Origin: Ipomoea triloba
Taxonomy: Eukaryota; Streptophyta; Magnoliopsida; Solanales; Convolvulaceae
Direction of reading: 5' to 3'
Length of the DNA: 64,000 nt
Assembly: GCF_003576645.1 (NCBI RefSeq)
Contig: NC_044916.1
Span: forward strand, 27,293,672-27,357,671
Under the pieces are notes generated by a model that was not told the DNA's origin, ran no database searches, and worked only from the letters and a program-made list of their open reading frames with translations. Every line of letters begins with the position of its first letter. Positions within the stretch are counted from its first letter, which is position 1. Of this stretch, positions 27,253 to 37,284 are shown one piece after another. Both the position numbers and the translations under genes were made by a program.

Positions 27253-27582
27253 CTAGTATTTTCACCCGTGCGTTGCACGGAATGAATTTGTTATAATATT
27301 TTAAGAAATATTTGAATCGATATACAATTATATAAATTATAACATCGAATATGAGTATGAATAAGTGTATAAATGCAATTATAGTATGAGTCTTCCTTGC
27401 ATGCAACAAATATCACAAAAATTCAGTGTTCTAAAATAAGTGTATAAATGCAATAAGTAGATACTTTACATTATTGCATCATATTCACTAATTTAATTAC
27501 TTGTCGATTAGTTATTGCATGATCTTGAGGTACACTTATATTTTGATAATCAGTTGAGTAATTGCTGGTTGACCGTAGAGCG

Positions 27583-27664
27583 TTGTGTTGGAGGAAGAAG
27601 ATGATATATAGTGAAGATGATATTGCCCTTCACTATATATCATCTTCTTCCTTCAACACGTTGA
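27583..27664. repeat. Long hairpin inside the Helitron
   Basis: GTGTTGGAGGAAGAAGATGA-TATATAGTGAA is followed after a loop of about 13 bases by its near-perfect complement ending CTTCCTTCAACAC, giving a stem of about 35 bp. It could be a relic foldback element or a small-RNA-like hairpin. Confidence 0.7.
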
Positions 27665-27683
27665 TATTCTCTGGACAAATAAC

Positions 27684-28055
27684 TGTTGGAAAAAAATTAG
27701 CATAAAATGGCATTTTACTGGCAATATTGTGGTACAAATATATGTGGGGTCCACTTTCGATTTGGGTCGGGTGGATTCGTGTTCTTCGTAGTTAGACGAA
27801 AAGATTGATATATTGTACGCTCAAAACTGATAATGGGTGAATGAGAAATTGGTTCTCAAAGTTGACCCATTTGAGTTAGAAAAATTTAGAGAAAAACCTT
27901 TCAAGTAACTTTTGTCCCACATTGGTTTGAGAAGTGGTTTGCACCACTACTTATACAAGAGTTTTTCTAAGGCTTATTGAATTGTATAGCATAGAGGCTC
28001 TCTCTCGCGCGCAAGGGGGGGGGGGGTGCAAATGAAATCCCAAAATGAACTTAAA
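27684..28055 (+). mobile_element. Truncated LTR related to the solo LTR at 32,900
   Basis: Begins TGTTGGAAAAA and follows the 32,900 LTR through TGTGGGGTCCACTT, TTCTTCGTAGTTAGACGA, GTCCCACATTGG, the TATA region and CAAATCCCAAAATGA-like end, then stops matching. The 3' half of the LTR is absent and no target duplication is visible. Confidence 0.65.
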
Positions 28056-28962
28056 AAGGCTTGACTCGTGCGCGGAGAACTACATGCACGAATGTCGTTC
28101 AGAAAATTGGTTGGCCCTTGCGGGTTGAATTATGCCAAATTTTCATATTTTTTACAATATTACGCAAACCAAACCATAATACTATCGGTCTGTTTTGGGC
28201 GGGAAGTTAAAACTGAAGATATTGTTTTTATTAATAGTATAGATTGCATTGAAGAGAAATATATATACTGAATTACTACCATTAGTAATTCTAGTCTAGA
28301 ATTGTATTACGAATAGGAACGTAGGGAAGAATATATATTTTATTAGGAATTCTATTTTAATTTACAATTGTATTCGAGATAGGAATTGTATTACCATATT
28401 TTACAATATTTACACAAACCATAATATTATAGGTCTGTTTTGGGCGGGAAGTTAAAACTGAGGATATTGTTTTTATTAATAGTATAGATTGCATTGCAGA
28501 GAAATATATATACTGAATTATTACCATTAGTAATTATAGTCTAGAATTGTATTACGAATAGGAACGTAGAGAAGAATATATTTTATTAAGAATTCTATTT
28601 TAATTTACAATTGTATTAGAGATAGGAATTGTATTACTATATTTTACAATATTACGCAAACCATAATATTATAGGTCTGTTTTGGGTGAGAAGTTAAAAC
28701 TGAGGATATTGTTTTTTTTAATAGTATAGATTGCATTGCAGAGAAATATATATACTGAATTATAACCATTAGTAATTCTAGTCTAGAATTGTATTACGAA
28801 TAGGAACGTAGGGAATAATATATTTTATTAGGAATTCTATTTTAATTTACAATTGTATTAGGGATAGGAATTGTATTACAATATTACGCACACCAAAATA
28901 TTATAGGTCTGTTTTGGGCAGGAAGTTAAAACTGAGGATATTGTTTTTATTAATAGTATAGA
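28000..28962 (-). repeat. Four tandem copies of the Helitron 5'-terminal region
   Basis: Units of 245, 242 and 232 bp share TCTGTTTTGGGCGGGAAG, AAAACTGAGGATATTG and TATTAATAGTATAGA, the last being the complement of the TC terminus. The terminus recurs with its last base at 28,243, 28,488, 28,730 and 28,962. Each of the first three is followed by TTGCATTG, a constant spacer. Confidence 0.8.
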
Positions 28963-29027
28963 TTTCTCAAGATCAGATCCTATCACTAGACCTTCCCATA
29001 TATATACTCTGTGTGTGTATGTATATG

Positions 29028-29033
<6 letters not shown>

Positions 29034-29078
<45 letters not shown>
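29034..29078. repeat. (AT)n microsatellite
   Basis: Uninterrupted AT repeat next to a TATG/TGTG tract at 29,010-29,034. Confidence 0.9.
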
Positions 29079-29079
<1 letters not shown>

Positions 29080-29219
29080 AGAGTGATCATATGATAACCA
29101 CCTCTCCGTAGTTGGGGATAGCATTGTAAAGTGTAACATTGTTGTTAGAAATGGTATCAAATATATTACCACGTAATACGCACAACCTAATTGTCACCTA
29201 GGTTTTCAACATTAGAATT

Positions 29220-29850
29220 AGCAAAATGTTTTCATCTAGAGTAGTTGGAGGTCGTGGAATAGAAGTGGGTAGAATGCCGCAACTCGTCCAACAAACTTGT
29301 CATCTGAGCTTGCATAGCCTCTATCTGAGCCCTTTTAAATCGAAAGGAAATAGCAGTTCAAGCAATAATTCTGAATAGGGTTAGCAAACATTTCTTAGCA
29401 TACACCAAGAATAAAACAGGTAGTGCAATTAATTGGCAGAAACTTATAGAAAATCAATGATCACTCATCTATAAAACTGGCAGAATAATTGTAGCCTCCC
29501 ATTGAGAAAAACACAACAGGGGCATTGTGTTGGACATCACACCCGTTATGTATCCTAGATTTCTGTCCCTCCACAACAAGGTCTAATTCATCAATGGTGT
29601 CCATATATGACACTCGTTTCCCATTTTCTTGTATATGGTCTGATCTTTTCTCAAGGAATCACCTCATCAGTACTACCCAAAAATTTCTTGTATATGGTCT
29701 GATCTTTTCTCAAGGAATCACCTCATCAGTACCACCCAAAAAACAATCATCGTAATCATTGGTCTTGTAAAGGATGATTGATGATGAAGCACATCTAAAT
29801 CAACAAAATATGGGTTATCCATATTTGCCATTGTACATGCTGATACTTAA
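29220..29850 (-). pseudogene. Unidentified coding-like remnant, possibly transposon-derived
   Basis: Minus-strand frames read RAQIEAMQAQMTSLLDELRH (a short coiled-coil style segment), RVSYMDTIDELDLVVEGQKS and NPYFVDLDVLHHQSSF, in different frames. A 58-bp segment (about 29,628-29,685) is repeated directly at 29,686-29,743. I cannot assign a family. Proximity to the Harbinger Myb fragment suggests transposon debris. Confidence 0.3.
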
Positions 29851-30164
29851 GTTAAATTCAAAGATAGAACAAAAATAATAGACCCTGAAGATTAGTCCAC
29901 ATTGTCAATAAATAGCTGCTAAAAAGTGAATCCAAAAAGGGAATATGATATTTTAAAAGCAATAGAAGAGAGAGTACACTAACCATTAGAGATTGAAGAG
30001 CACATGGAAGCCTTTGAATTGGTTTCATGAGCGGCTGCTCTAAATGAAAAGCTTGGGTGTCAAAAATCATATGTACAGTACCAAATTAAAGCAGATTGAA
30101 ATGGTTTAATAATCATTTTTAATAATTTTCTGAGTTTATGCGTCATAATTCTAAATATCACAAA

Positions 30165-30376
30165 GAGGTTTACCGCTAGCGATGAAGTGTGGGAAGATTA
30201 TTTCAAGGTGAGCTTCTTATATTGTTTAACATAGATTTTGCTTAAATTTTATATTCTAAATAATTCATTAACTACTTTTTTTTTTTTTTCTTTTCTAGTC
30301 TCATCCTACTCTTAAAAACCTACGGACAAATATGGTTGTTGACTATGAGGATTTAGCATTTGTATTTGAAAGCTAA
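30165..30376 (+). pseudogene. Harbinger-type Myb/SANT-like DNA-binding protein fragment
   Basis: TASDEVWEDYFK (30,172-30,207) is followed by a GT-AG intron and then SHPTLKNLRTNMVVDYEDLA (from about 30,299), which reads into a stop. This matches the 'a.devWe.yik.HP.a..fr.k.f..yd.la.iF' part of the Myb/SANT-like domain of PIF/Harbinger ORF1 and its domesticated plant relatives. The N-terminal helices and the nuclease are absent, so it is a fragment. Confidence 0.6.
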
Positions 30377-30658
30377 GTACTACTGTCATAAGAAAAAACC
30401 CTATCGGATTGGGTAATGAAATTGATGCAAGAATCTATGGTACGATGGTGATGATTTTGTTAGCAATGGTAAGTAGACATGATGTAAGCAGTTATCGTAA
30501 TTGTCATGGAATAATTTCACGAAATGTATTGGCTGCTTGTAACTTTGATTTATAATTTATATATGTTCTTAGCAGGTGGGATGGTTCAACACATGATTCA
30601 AATTTGCTAAGTGACAATTTATCAAAGAGAAATGGCCAAGTGTCACAAGGTTAGTTTA

Positions 30659-30659
<1 letters not shown>

Positions 30660-30727
<68 letters not shown>
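30660..30727. repeat. (TTA)n microsatellite
   Basis: About 22 uninterrupted TTA/ATT units directly left of the CCTAGG-rich element. Confidence 0.95.
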
Positions 30728-30729
<2 letters not shown>

Positions 30730-30730
<1 letters not shown>

Positions 30731-31740
30731 TGTTGCAAAAATTCCGCCTAGGCGCCGATTAATCCCCGCCTAGGCACTAGGCGCCGGTCGACCGCCTAGC
30801 GTATCACATTAAATGGTGATCTAGGCGGCTGGCTAGCTACACGACCGCCTAGGCCACCTAATATCCGCTTAGGCGCTAACCGCCTAGGCCTCCTAGGCGC
30901 CGACTAGACTCCGTAGGCACTGACTAGGCCGCCTAGTCGACCAATTAACTATTGTTCTTTGTTTTTTTAATGGGTTATTTCACTTAAACAACACCGTTTT
31001 GAACAAAATAACCCTAAATTATACAAACTCTACATATTTTTTAGGTTAATATTTAATATTTTAGTATCAGCTATTAAAGTATTATATAATTTATAATTAT
31101 TTGTTTTTAAAAAATTAAAAATACTTAAACAAATACACGGGCGCCTAGGCGTCGATTAATCCCCGCCTAGGCGTCCTAGGCGCTAGGCGCTCCACTAGCG
31201 CCCGAGGAACGCCTAGCGATTTTTTCAACCATGATATTCATACAAAATTTATAGCTAGCGATTTTTTCAACCATGATATTCATACAAAATTTATAGGAAT
31301 TAATTTTTTCAACCATGATATTCATACAAAATTTATAGGAATTATTAATTAATACCAAAAATATTATATTGTCCAAATATTTGATATTACAAAAATGCCC
31401 TGAACTTGGGCGGGGAAAATGAGCCAGGCACTTCTATTATTATTTATATCTAGGCGTCGATTAATCCCCGCCTAGGCGTCCTAGGCGCTAGGCGCTCCCC
31501 TAGCGCCCGAGGAACGTCTAGCGATTTTTTCAACCATGATATTCATACAAAATTTATAGCTAGCGATTTTTTCAACCATGATATTCATACAAAATTTATA
31601 GGAATTAATTTTTTCAACCATGATATTCATACAAAATTTATAGGAATTATTAATTAATACCAAAAATATTATATTGTCCAAATATTTGATATTACAAAAA
31701 TGCCTTGAACTTGGGCGGGAAAAATGAGCCAGGCACTTCT
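30730..31740. repeat. CGCCTAGGCG-rich element with a 305-bp tandem duplication
   Basis: GTTGCAAAAATTCCGCCTAGG on the left is mirrored by CGCCTAGCGATTTTTTCAACC on the right, a degenerate inverted end. The first 170 bp are packed with CCTAGG/GCGCCTAGG palindromic words. The segment 31,141-31,445 is repeated at 31,446-31,750 (offset 305 bp, very few differences). Inside each copy a unit of about 50 bp containing TTTTTTCAACCATGATATTC occurs three times. The identical 66-codon reverse frames at 31,176 and 31,481 are repeat translations. Confidence 0.75.
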
Positions 31741-31743
31741 ATT

Positions 31744-31783
31744 ATTATATATATATAGATATAGATATAGATATAGATATAGA
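31744..31783. repeat. (ATAG)/(ATAGAT)n microsatellite
   Basis: TATATATA followed by five ATAGAT units. Just downstream (31,797-31,834) is a CCATGGTCCATG scrap related to the foldback ends at 10,013 and 16,991. Confidence 0.8.
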
Positions 31784-31989
31784 TGTACATCTTATCAGTG
31801 GTCTACCTTACAAGGTAAACCATGGTCCATGATATATAATTGGAAGTATCCTATCACATTTCACATACCTACTACATGCTATCGAAATAAATTTTTAAAT
31901 TCTTGCTTGTCACTTGACGTATATCTAAAATATTTAAATTTCGTAGACACACAATGAATTAAAATGGGCTTGGGATAGTGACGAGATGA

Positions 31990-32245
31990 ATTCATTGTGA
32001 CTCTCAAGATGTGGTGCATTAGATCAATAATGATATTGGCTTGATGGGTTCGATCAGGATATTATCTGAGAGTGCAAGAAATGAATTTCGAGAAACTGGG
32101 AAGTCAAGATTAGCCACGTGCCAAGAGAGAATAACTTTGTTGTTGATTGGCTCGCTAAACTTGCCCTTACGAAACGATGTGACTGGATTGAGGTTATGAA
32201 GCCACATGATGAGATGATGAGTCGGCTGAGTTTGAGAAAGTGCAA
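31990..32245 (+). pseudogene. LINE-type RNase H remnant
   Basis: The + strand reads DSQDVVH-INNDIGLMGSIR and then, one frame over, KISHVPRENNFVVDWLAKLA. This is the second half of the RNase H domain of plant non-LTR elements, with its Asp and the H.pRe.N..aDwLAk motif. One frameshift and one stop are present. Confidence 0.6.
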
Positions 32246-32477
32246 ATTACTCTCCTTAAGAGGAGCCATGAGAGCTAGCCTTGCTTCTAGCTAGGGTTCC
32301 CGCCACTCGCAGCCGTCGATTTCTCTTTTTCTTATTCTACATATATGGCCTGTTGTCTCTCTAAAACCCGACTTCTTCCCTCTTCTCAACCAAAGTTTGA
32401 CTTGCTTAATCAACTTTAACAATATGAAAGAAATTAAAAATAAAAATAAAAATTAGCTTTAAACAAAAAAAAAAAAG

Positions 32478-32614
<137 letters not shown>

Positions 32615-32899
32615 TCTACGAACACATTTAAAAATGAGTCACACTTGTGATGGATCTTTGACCGTAAGACGAGTCGGGTCAAGTTATATTAATATGAAAA
32701 TGTATTACTTATATGAAAAAATATAATATTGATCAGGAATAAAATATTTATTTATTTATTTTTTCTGAAAATCAGGAATAAAATATTTATTACTTATAAT
32801 TGAATGTATAAATGTAATACTTGTACATTTTGATGTAAAAGTATTAAAATTTGCATTAAAAGTATTACATTTTTCCTTATAAGTGATGTTGGCAAATGT

Positions 32900-33653
32900 T
32901 GTTGGAAAAAAATAGCATAAAATGGCATTTTTAGTGGCTATTTTGTGGTACAAATATATGTGGGGTCCACTTCCGATTTGGGTCGGGTCAAAGTGGATTC
33001 AGGTTCTTCGTAGTTAGACGAAGAGATTGATATATGATACGCACAAAACGGATAATGGGTGAATGAGAAATTGGTTCTCAAAGTTGACCCAATTGAGTTG
33101 GAAAAATGGTGGGAAAGCTTTGAAGTAAGCTTTTGTCCCACATTGATTTGGGAAGTGGGTTTGCACCACTATTTATACAAGAGCCTTTCTATGGCTTAGT
33201 AAATTGTATAGCATAGAGGTTCTCTTTCGCGCGCAGGGGGTGCAAATCAAATCCCAAAATGAGTCGAAACTTGCTTCTACTCCCTCCTTCTTGCTCTAGT
33301 TCGCTGGGTTCATCAGTTTGGTGGGTGCTCAAACTGTGAATCGTAACACGCACTTTTGGGAGGTGGGTGCTCAAACTGTGAATCGTAACACGCACTTTTG
33401 GGAGGTAGCAAATAAGGGTGTGAATCGTAACACGCACTTTTGGGAGGTAGCAAATAAGGGGTGGGTGCTCAAACTGTGAATCGTAACACGCACTTTTGGG
33501 AGGTAGCAAATAAGGTTTTAAGGAAATAGTGATTCGCTCGAGACTCGTGTTAACCCCTTTCCGTTTATCCTTTCGTTCTTCTCATTGTTTTTTTTCACAG
33601 AAATATTATTTTCGTAGTAATATTTCTAATTTTTTCCAAACAGTTTCCCAACA
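32900..33653 (+). mobile_element. Solo LTR (754 bp) with 5-bp target duplication
   Basis: Begins TGTTGGAAAA and ends TTTCCCAACA, so the TGTTGG/CCAACA termini are inverted. AATGT flanks both sides (32,895-32,899 and 33,654-33,658). There is no internal domain, so it is a solo LTR formed by recombination. It carries GTCCCACATTG at 33,135-33,145 and a TATTTATA at 33,171-33,178, the probable LTR promoter. It also carries a 3-4 copy minisatellite at 33,318-33,515 built on GAATCGTAACACGCACTTTT. Related truncated copy at 27,684. Confidence 0.85.
33319..33515 (+). repeat. Minisatellite inside the solo LTR
   Basis: The unit GGTGGGTGCTCAAACTGTG-AATCGTAACACGCACTTTTGG-GAGGTAGCAAATAAGG is present about four times, two copies lacking part of the unit. 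The reverse frame over it is a repeat translation. Confidence 0.85.
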
Positions 33654-33920
33654 AATGTTTGTTACTTATAAAAGAAAATGTAATACTTTTAAATCAAAAT
33701 GTAAAAGTATTACAATTTCTCATATAAATAATAAATATTTTATTCTGATTAGTATCACACTTTCGTGTATAAATATTACATTTTAATTTCACCCGCCATA
33801 TTTCACGGACAAAGATTCGAAATACAATTTAACACAATTTTTTACCTCTTAAAATTTAGTTAGGAAGAATTTTAAAAAATGATTACTCTCTCAGCAGAAT
33901 TAAGAAAAAAAAAAAATTAA

Positions 33921-33951
33921 ACTCTCAACGGATTAATTTATCCGTTGAGAG
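33921..33951. repeat. Short perfect hairpin
   Basis: CTCTCAACGGA and its complement TCCGTTGAGAG are separated by 8 AT bases. It lies about 80-100 bp upstream of the TFIIB-derived promoter. It has no nearby CTRR, so I do not call it a Helitron end. Confidence 0.6.
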
Positions 33952-34028
33952 TCGTTGTGTTCAAAAATTTAAGTCGGCGCATGATATACCCGCCAGTCCG
34001 CCACTCGCCGCCGATCTCTGTTATTTGA

Positions 34029-34306
34029 TATATATAGACCCTTGACGCCACTTCTGCCAGTTTACTTCTCCTCTCCCATACCAATTACCAAAGACAGCTT
34101 GGTAAGAGAGAGAGAGAGAGGGAGAGAAGATCAAAAACAACAAAACCTTCTTCCCCCTTCTGTCTCTCTCTAGACTATACATAAATATATTCATATACTT
34201 GTTTCTCGATATATATCTATATATACATATATATAGATAAACCACCGAGCACCGATTGCTGCGTTCTAGGGTTTTTCTGTTTGGGAATTCAATCGGATCT
34301 GAACTT
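34029..34306 (+). promoter_or_regulatory. Promoter/leader of the TFIIB fragment
   Basis: TATATA at 34,029-34,034, then a CT/GA-rich leader (AGAGAGAGAGAGAGG, CTGTCTCTCTCTAGAC) up to the ATG at 34,307. It looks like an ordinary plant housekeeping leader captured together with exon 1. Confidence 0.5.
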
Positions 34307-34650
34307 ATGGCTGACTCTTACTGTTCGGACTGCAAGAAGAACACGGAGGTGGTGTTCGACCACGCCGCCGGGGACACTGTCTGCTCCGAGTGCGGGCTCG
34401 TGCTTGAATCCCGCTCCATCGACGAGACATCTGAGTGGCGTACGTTTGCTGATGATTCTGGTGATCACGACCCGAACCGTGTTGGAGGACCCGTTAACCC
34501 CTTGCTCGGCGATGTTGGCCTCTCCACCGTTATTTCCAAGGGTCCGAATTCTAATGGCGACGCTTCTGTCGCCCGCTTGCAGAATCGGGGCGGTGATCCT
34601 GACCGAGCACTCGTTATGGCTTTCAAAGCCATAGCTAACATGGCTGATAG
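34307..34650 (+). pseudogene. TFIIB: TFIIB exon 1 (zinc ribbon and B-linker) only
   Basis: TFIIB bridges TBP and RNA polymerase II at promoters. The 114 codons begin [17 protein letters not shown] and show the zinc ribbon C-x2-C (residues 6, 9) and C-x2-C (26, 29), the [18 protein letters not shown] segment and the linker up to ANMAD, with no stop. The exon ends at a GT donor (34,651) as in plant TFIIB genes, but neither cyclin-fold repeat follows anywhere downstream; cyclin B sequence comes instead. Any product would carry the ribbon without the TBP-binding core. Probably one piece of a captured-fragment mosaic. Confidence 0.85.
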
Positions 34651-34740
34651 GTCGGTCTCTCAAATACATATGTATTTTATATAATTTACTCGGTGGTTTT
34701 GAGGTAAAATCTTCCGAGGTTTTAATTGAGTGCTGAAAAA

Positions 34741-34866
34741 AATCGGCAATGAGATCAAAACTCAAAACAGTAGCTCAGAGAAAATCGGCAATGAGATCAA
34801 AACTCAAAACAGTAGCTCAGAGATTATCGGCAATGAGATCAAAACTCAAAACAGTAGCTCAGAGAT
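34741..34866 (+). repeat. 3 x 42-bp tandem repeat
   Basis: AATCGGCAATGAGATCAAAA followed by CTCAAAACAGTAGCTCAGAG, three times, nearly perfect, in the spacer between the TFIIB and cyclin fragments. Confidence 0.9.
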
Positions 34867-35113
34867 TAACTGATGATAAATGTTGCTAATTAAATTGGTA
34901 ATCAGGCCAAATTGAAATATGGCCTTCGATAATTGACGATTCTCCGAATCATCTTAGTCCATCTAAGTCCACCTACGGGCTGTGGTTATAAAATATCATA
35001 ATTTGCCTTTGTAGATCATAAATATTAATTTTGGGGTGTTTTATTGCCTAACGTAAATGAATTGCAGATTTGCAGTTGAGGGAGTCTTTGCTGGGGGAAT
35101 AAAGCAAAAGAAC

Positions 35114-35911
35114 ATGGCGGCAGATGGAAGGAACCGCCGGGTACTTGGGGATATTGGCAATATGGTTATCTTCGAGGGCATGAAGGCAAGCAGCAGCTTC
35201 CTCAGGTGTCTAGCCCCCTCACAAGGGCTTTTGGTGCACAGCTACTGGCTAATGCAGCAGCTAACAAGAACAAGGTTGGTGGCTATAATTTCCCTATGCA
35301 ATAGTGTTAAATGATGCTTAGGATCCATTATTAATTATTGTATGCCATGCCCCCACACCCCATCATCATGCTTTGTTGCTTTAAATCTGAAGTTCTAAAG
35401 AACTTGTCCCCTGCCTTAATCTCTTGATTTGCTGCAGAAATGTTTTGGTGCTGTGAATGTGGATGGAGTTGCTGCTGCAAATGGAGGTGCCTAGAAAGCC
35501 TCCTTCTCAGAAGAGAGCTACTGTGAAGCCAATCAAGCCTGAAGCTGTGATTGTAATCAGCCCTGACACTAAAGAAGAGGTGAAGGAAAAGAACAGCCTC
35601 CGCAGAAAGGCAGCAGCTGAAGATTCATCTAGAAAGACTTATACTGCAACTCTCACTGCTCGAAGCAAGGTTGATTGAGACTCATTCTCTATTGATCTCA
35701 TCTCTTTGAATGAATGGAAGTCTTTTGTTTCTGTTGATTGAATAATTGGAGTTCTCTTTGGTCTTTTATTGTTTTTGCATAGGCTGCTTGTGGACTGAAC
35801 ATTAAATTACCAAAGGAGAAGATTGAAGATATTGATGCTGGAGATGTGTACAATGAGTTGGCAGTTGTGGAGTATGCAGAAGACATTTACAAGTTTTACA
35901 AGGAAGCTGAG
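35114..35911 (+). pseudogene. CYCB: B-type cyclin fragment, exons 1-3
   Basis: B-type cyclins activate CDK at G2/M. Exon 1 (35,114-35,274) starts MAADGRNRRVLGDIGN and, after a frameshift, reads PLTRAFGAQLLANAAANKNK. Exon 2 (35,438-35,669) reads KCFGAVNVDGVAAANGG, is frameshifted near 35,490, then gives RKPPSQKRATVKPIKPEA, VIVISPDTKEEVKEK and LTARSK. Exon 3 (35,783-35,911) reads AACGLNIKLPKEKIEDIDAG and NELAVVEYAEDIYKFYKEAE. This is the N-terminal regulatory part up to the start of the cyclin box; the boxes are missing. Introns are retained, so it is a DNA-level copy, not a retrocopy. After the exon 3 donor, YKT6-derived sequence follows. Confidence 0.82.
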
Positions 35912-36227
35912 GTAAATCACCATTGGCTCTGTTTACTGTATAGCGCTAGATTCTATGTTTGATTGCTCTATTAATTACCATTGGCTGTTATTAAGGTTGT
36001 ATTTACTGTATAGGTCTAGATCAATGTCAATATTCTTTAGGGGGGTCTGTTAGTATTCTCTTTAGTTTATTTTTTTTATCCACATTTGAATGCCTAAATA
36101 TGTCATCCCTCTATCTGTTTTTCCCTCTTCTGAAGGTTTTAAGTTAACAGATGCATGAAATCAATGTATTTCGGAATGATATCGCATGATTCACAGAAAG
36201 CTAACATTTACTTTTTTAATGCAATAG

Positions 36228-36737
36228 AGTACAAGGTGCATTCCTATAACTTTAATGGCATAAGTGCATTCGGTTTTATGGATGATCTCCTACCTGGTTC
36301 GAAATCCTTTTTCACTGCTAAATCAGGTAATATATATATATATTTTCTATTGCTGATTTTTGTATTTTTTGCGAGAGAGGTTTCATTTCATCAAGTGCTG
36401 ATTTTTATGTGCATTTTTTATATTTATCGGCTGTGGATGGGTACCAAAAAAATTTTGGTGACACATGGAGATCTATTCAATCTGATAGTAGTCAACAACA
36501 GCCTTCATTTATTTAAAGCTCTAAATAAATTTCAGGTGTCTAATTAGTTCATTTTTCTTATTACCAGATTAATGTCATCAGTGATAACTAATTTCATCTT
36601 GAACCCTTTGCTTGATTAATTTAGATCACTTGCTGATAAGCTTAAGTTCCTTTCCTCTCTTAATTTTTCAGGATCCTGCGGAAGTTGACAAGCCTTTGAA
36701 AATTCAAAGGGAGTTGGATGAAACAATAAATATTCTT
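36228..36737 (+). pseudogene. YKT6: YKT6 SNARE fragment, copy A
   Basis: YKT6 is a longin-type R-SNARE for ER/Golgi/vacuole fusion. Exon pieces: 36,228-36,326 (EYKVHSYNFNG, GFMDDLLPGSKSFF), about 36,432-36,534 (DGYQKNFGDTWRSIQSDSSQ, then LKALNKFQ after a frame change) and 36,672-36,737 (DPAEVDKPLKIQRELDETIN). The N-terminal longin exon and the SNARE/CaaX end are missing. Introns retained. Confidence 0.75.
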
Positions 36738-36739
36738 GT

Positions 36740-37198
36740 AAGTAATGTGCTGTAATTTTATTTAATTTTTCTTTTGAGAATGAAAAATGTGCCGGAGATC
36801 GATAACGCTTTGATGAACAAAAGGCTCTTGCTCTAGAAGTAGGTTTTGTGCATTTTTTATATTATCTTCATTATATATACTTCAGTACATGATAGCTGCA
36901 CTTTTATAAATTACAAGACTATGACTATTAAAACTTGCATTGTTTGCTTAGCTTTCAGCCTCCATGGGATTTGGATGTTGAAAATAAGTTTATCTTGCAT
37001 TTTCTATATGGGAGTGACTACAATATGAAGGTTAAAATGATTTGAGTTCCATGTTTTTATCTTATTTTATGTGTTGTAATGATGCTTGTAAACTTGTTGT
37101 CAAGCTTATTTATTTTTTCAGGGTGAGCTGAGTTATGAAAAAATGGGGGAATGGCAATTTTTTTCTCCTTTAGCGGCCTCCACTAGGGGTCTCCTGGG

Positions 37199-37232
<34 letters not shown>

Positions 37233-37280
37233 TTAATTTTATTGTTGTTGCATATATTGATTTCTCTGTAAAATAAATCT
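36740..37280. other. Junction spacer between YKT6 and RAD5 fragments
   Basis: 37,013-37,160 is nearly identical to 41,806-41,945 (GTGACTACAATATGAAGGTT onward). Just before it A reads like a scrap of the end of the ribonucleotide reductase exon seen at 41,676-41,803. A CT-rich tract (CTCTCTCTCTTTCTC) lies at 37,199-37,233. Confidence 0.5.
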
Positions 37281-37284
37281 GCAG

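Larger units (their letters stand above)
27253..28962 (-). mobile_element. Non-autonomous Helitron, minus orientation
   Basis: Read on the minus strand, the 3' end is a hairpin CCGTGC-AAC-GCACGG, about 10 bp, then CTAG, followed by host T. The 5' end is TCTATACTATTAATAAAAAC preceded by host A. So the element sits exactly in an AT dinucleotide (27,252 A and 28,963 T), as Helitrons do, with no target duplication. There is no Rep/helicase frame, hence non-autonomous. The interior holds an AT-rich 3' part, a hairpin (27,583-27,664), an LTR fragment (27,684-28,055) and four tandem copies of the 5'-terminal region. Confidence 0.82.

Noticed and set aside
28000..28962. CRISPR-like array of four repeats
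   Set aside because: Units are 230-245 bp, spacers are the same in each unit, and the genome is a plant; it is Helitron terminal duplication.
31176..31681. Two identical 66-codon reverse frames with internal SYKFCMNIMVEK repeats
   Set aside because: The peptide repetition mirrors the nested DNA repeat and there is no homologue pattern or promoter.
33135..33178. Second snRNA gene from the USE-like GTCCCACATTG box
   Set aside because: No snRNA sequence follows; the box lies inside an LTR and is shared by a truncated LTR copy.
33921..33951. Possible Helitron 3' end next to the gene mosaic
   Set aside because: The hairpin is good but no CTRR follows within the usual distance.
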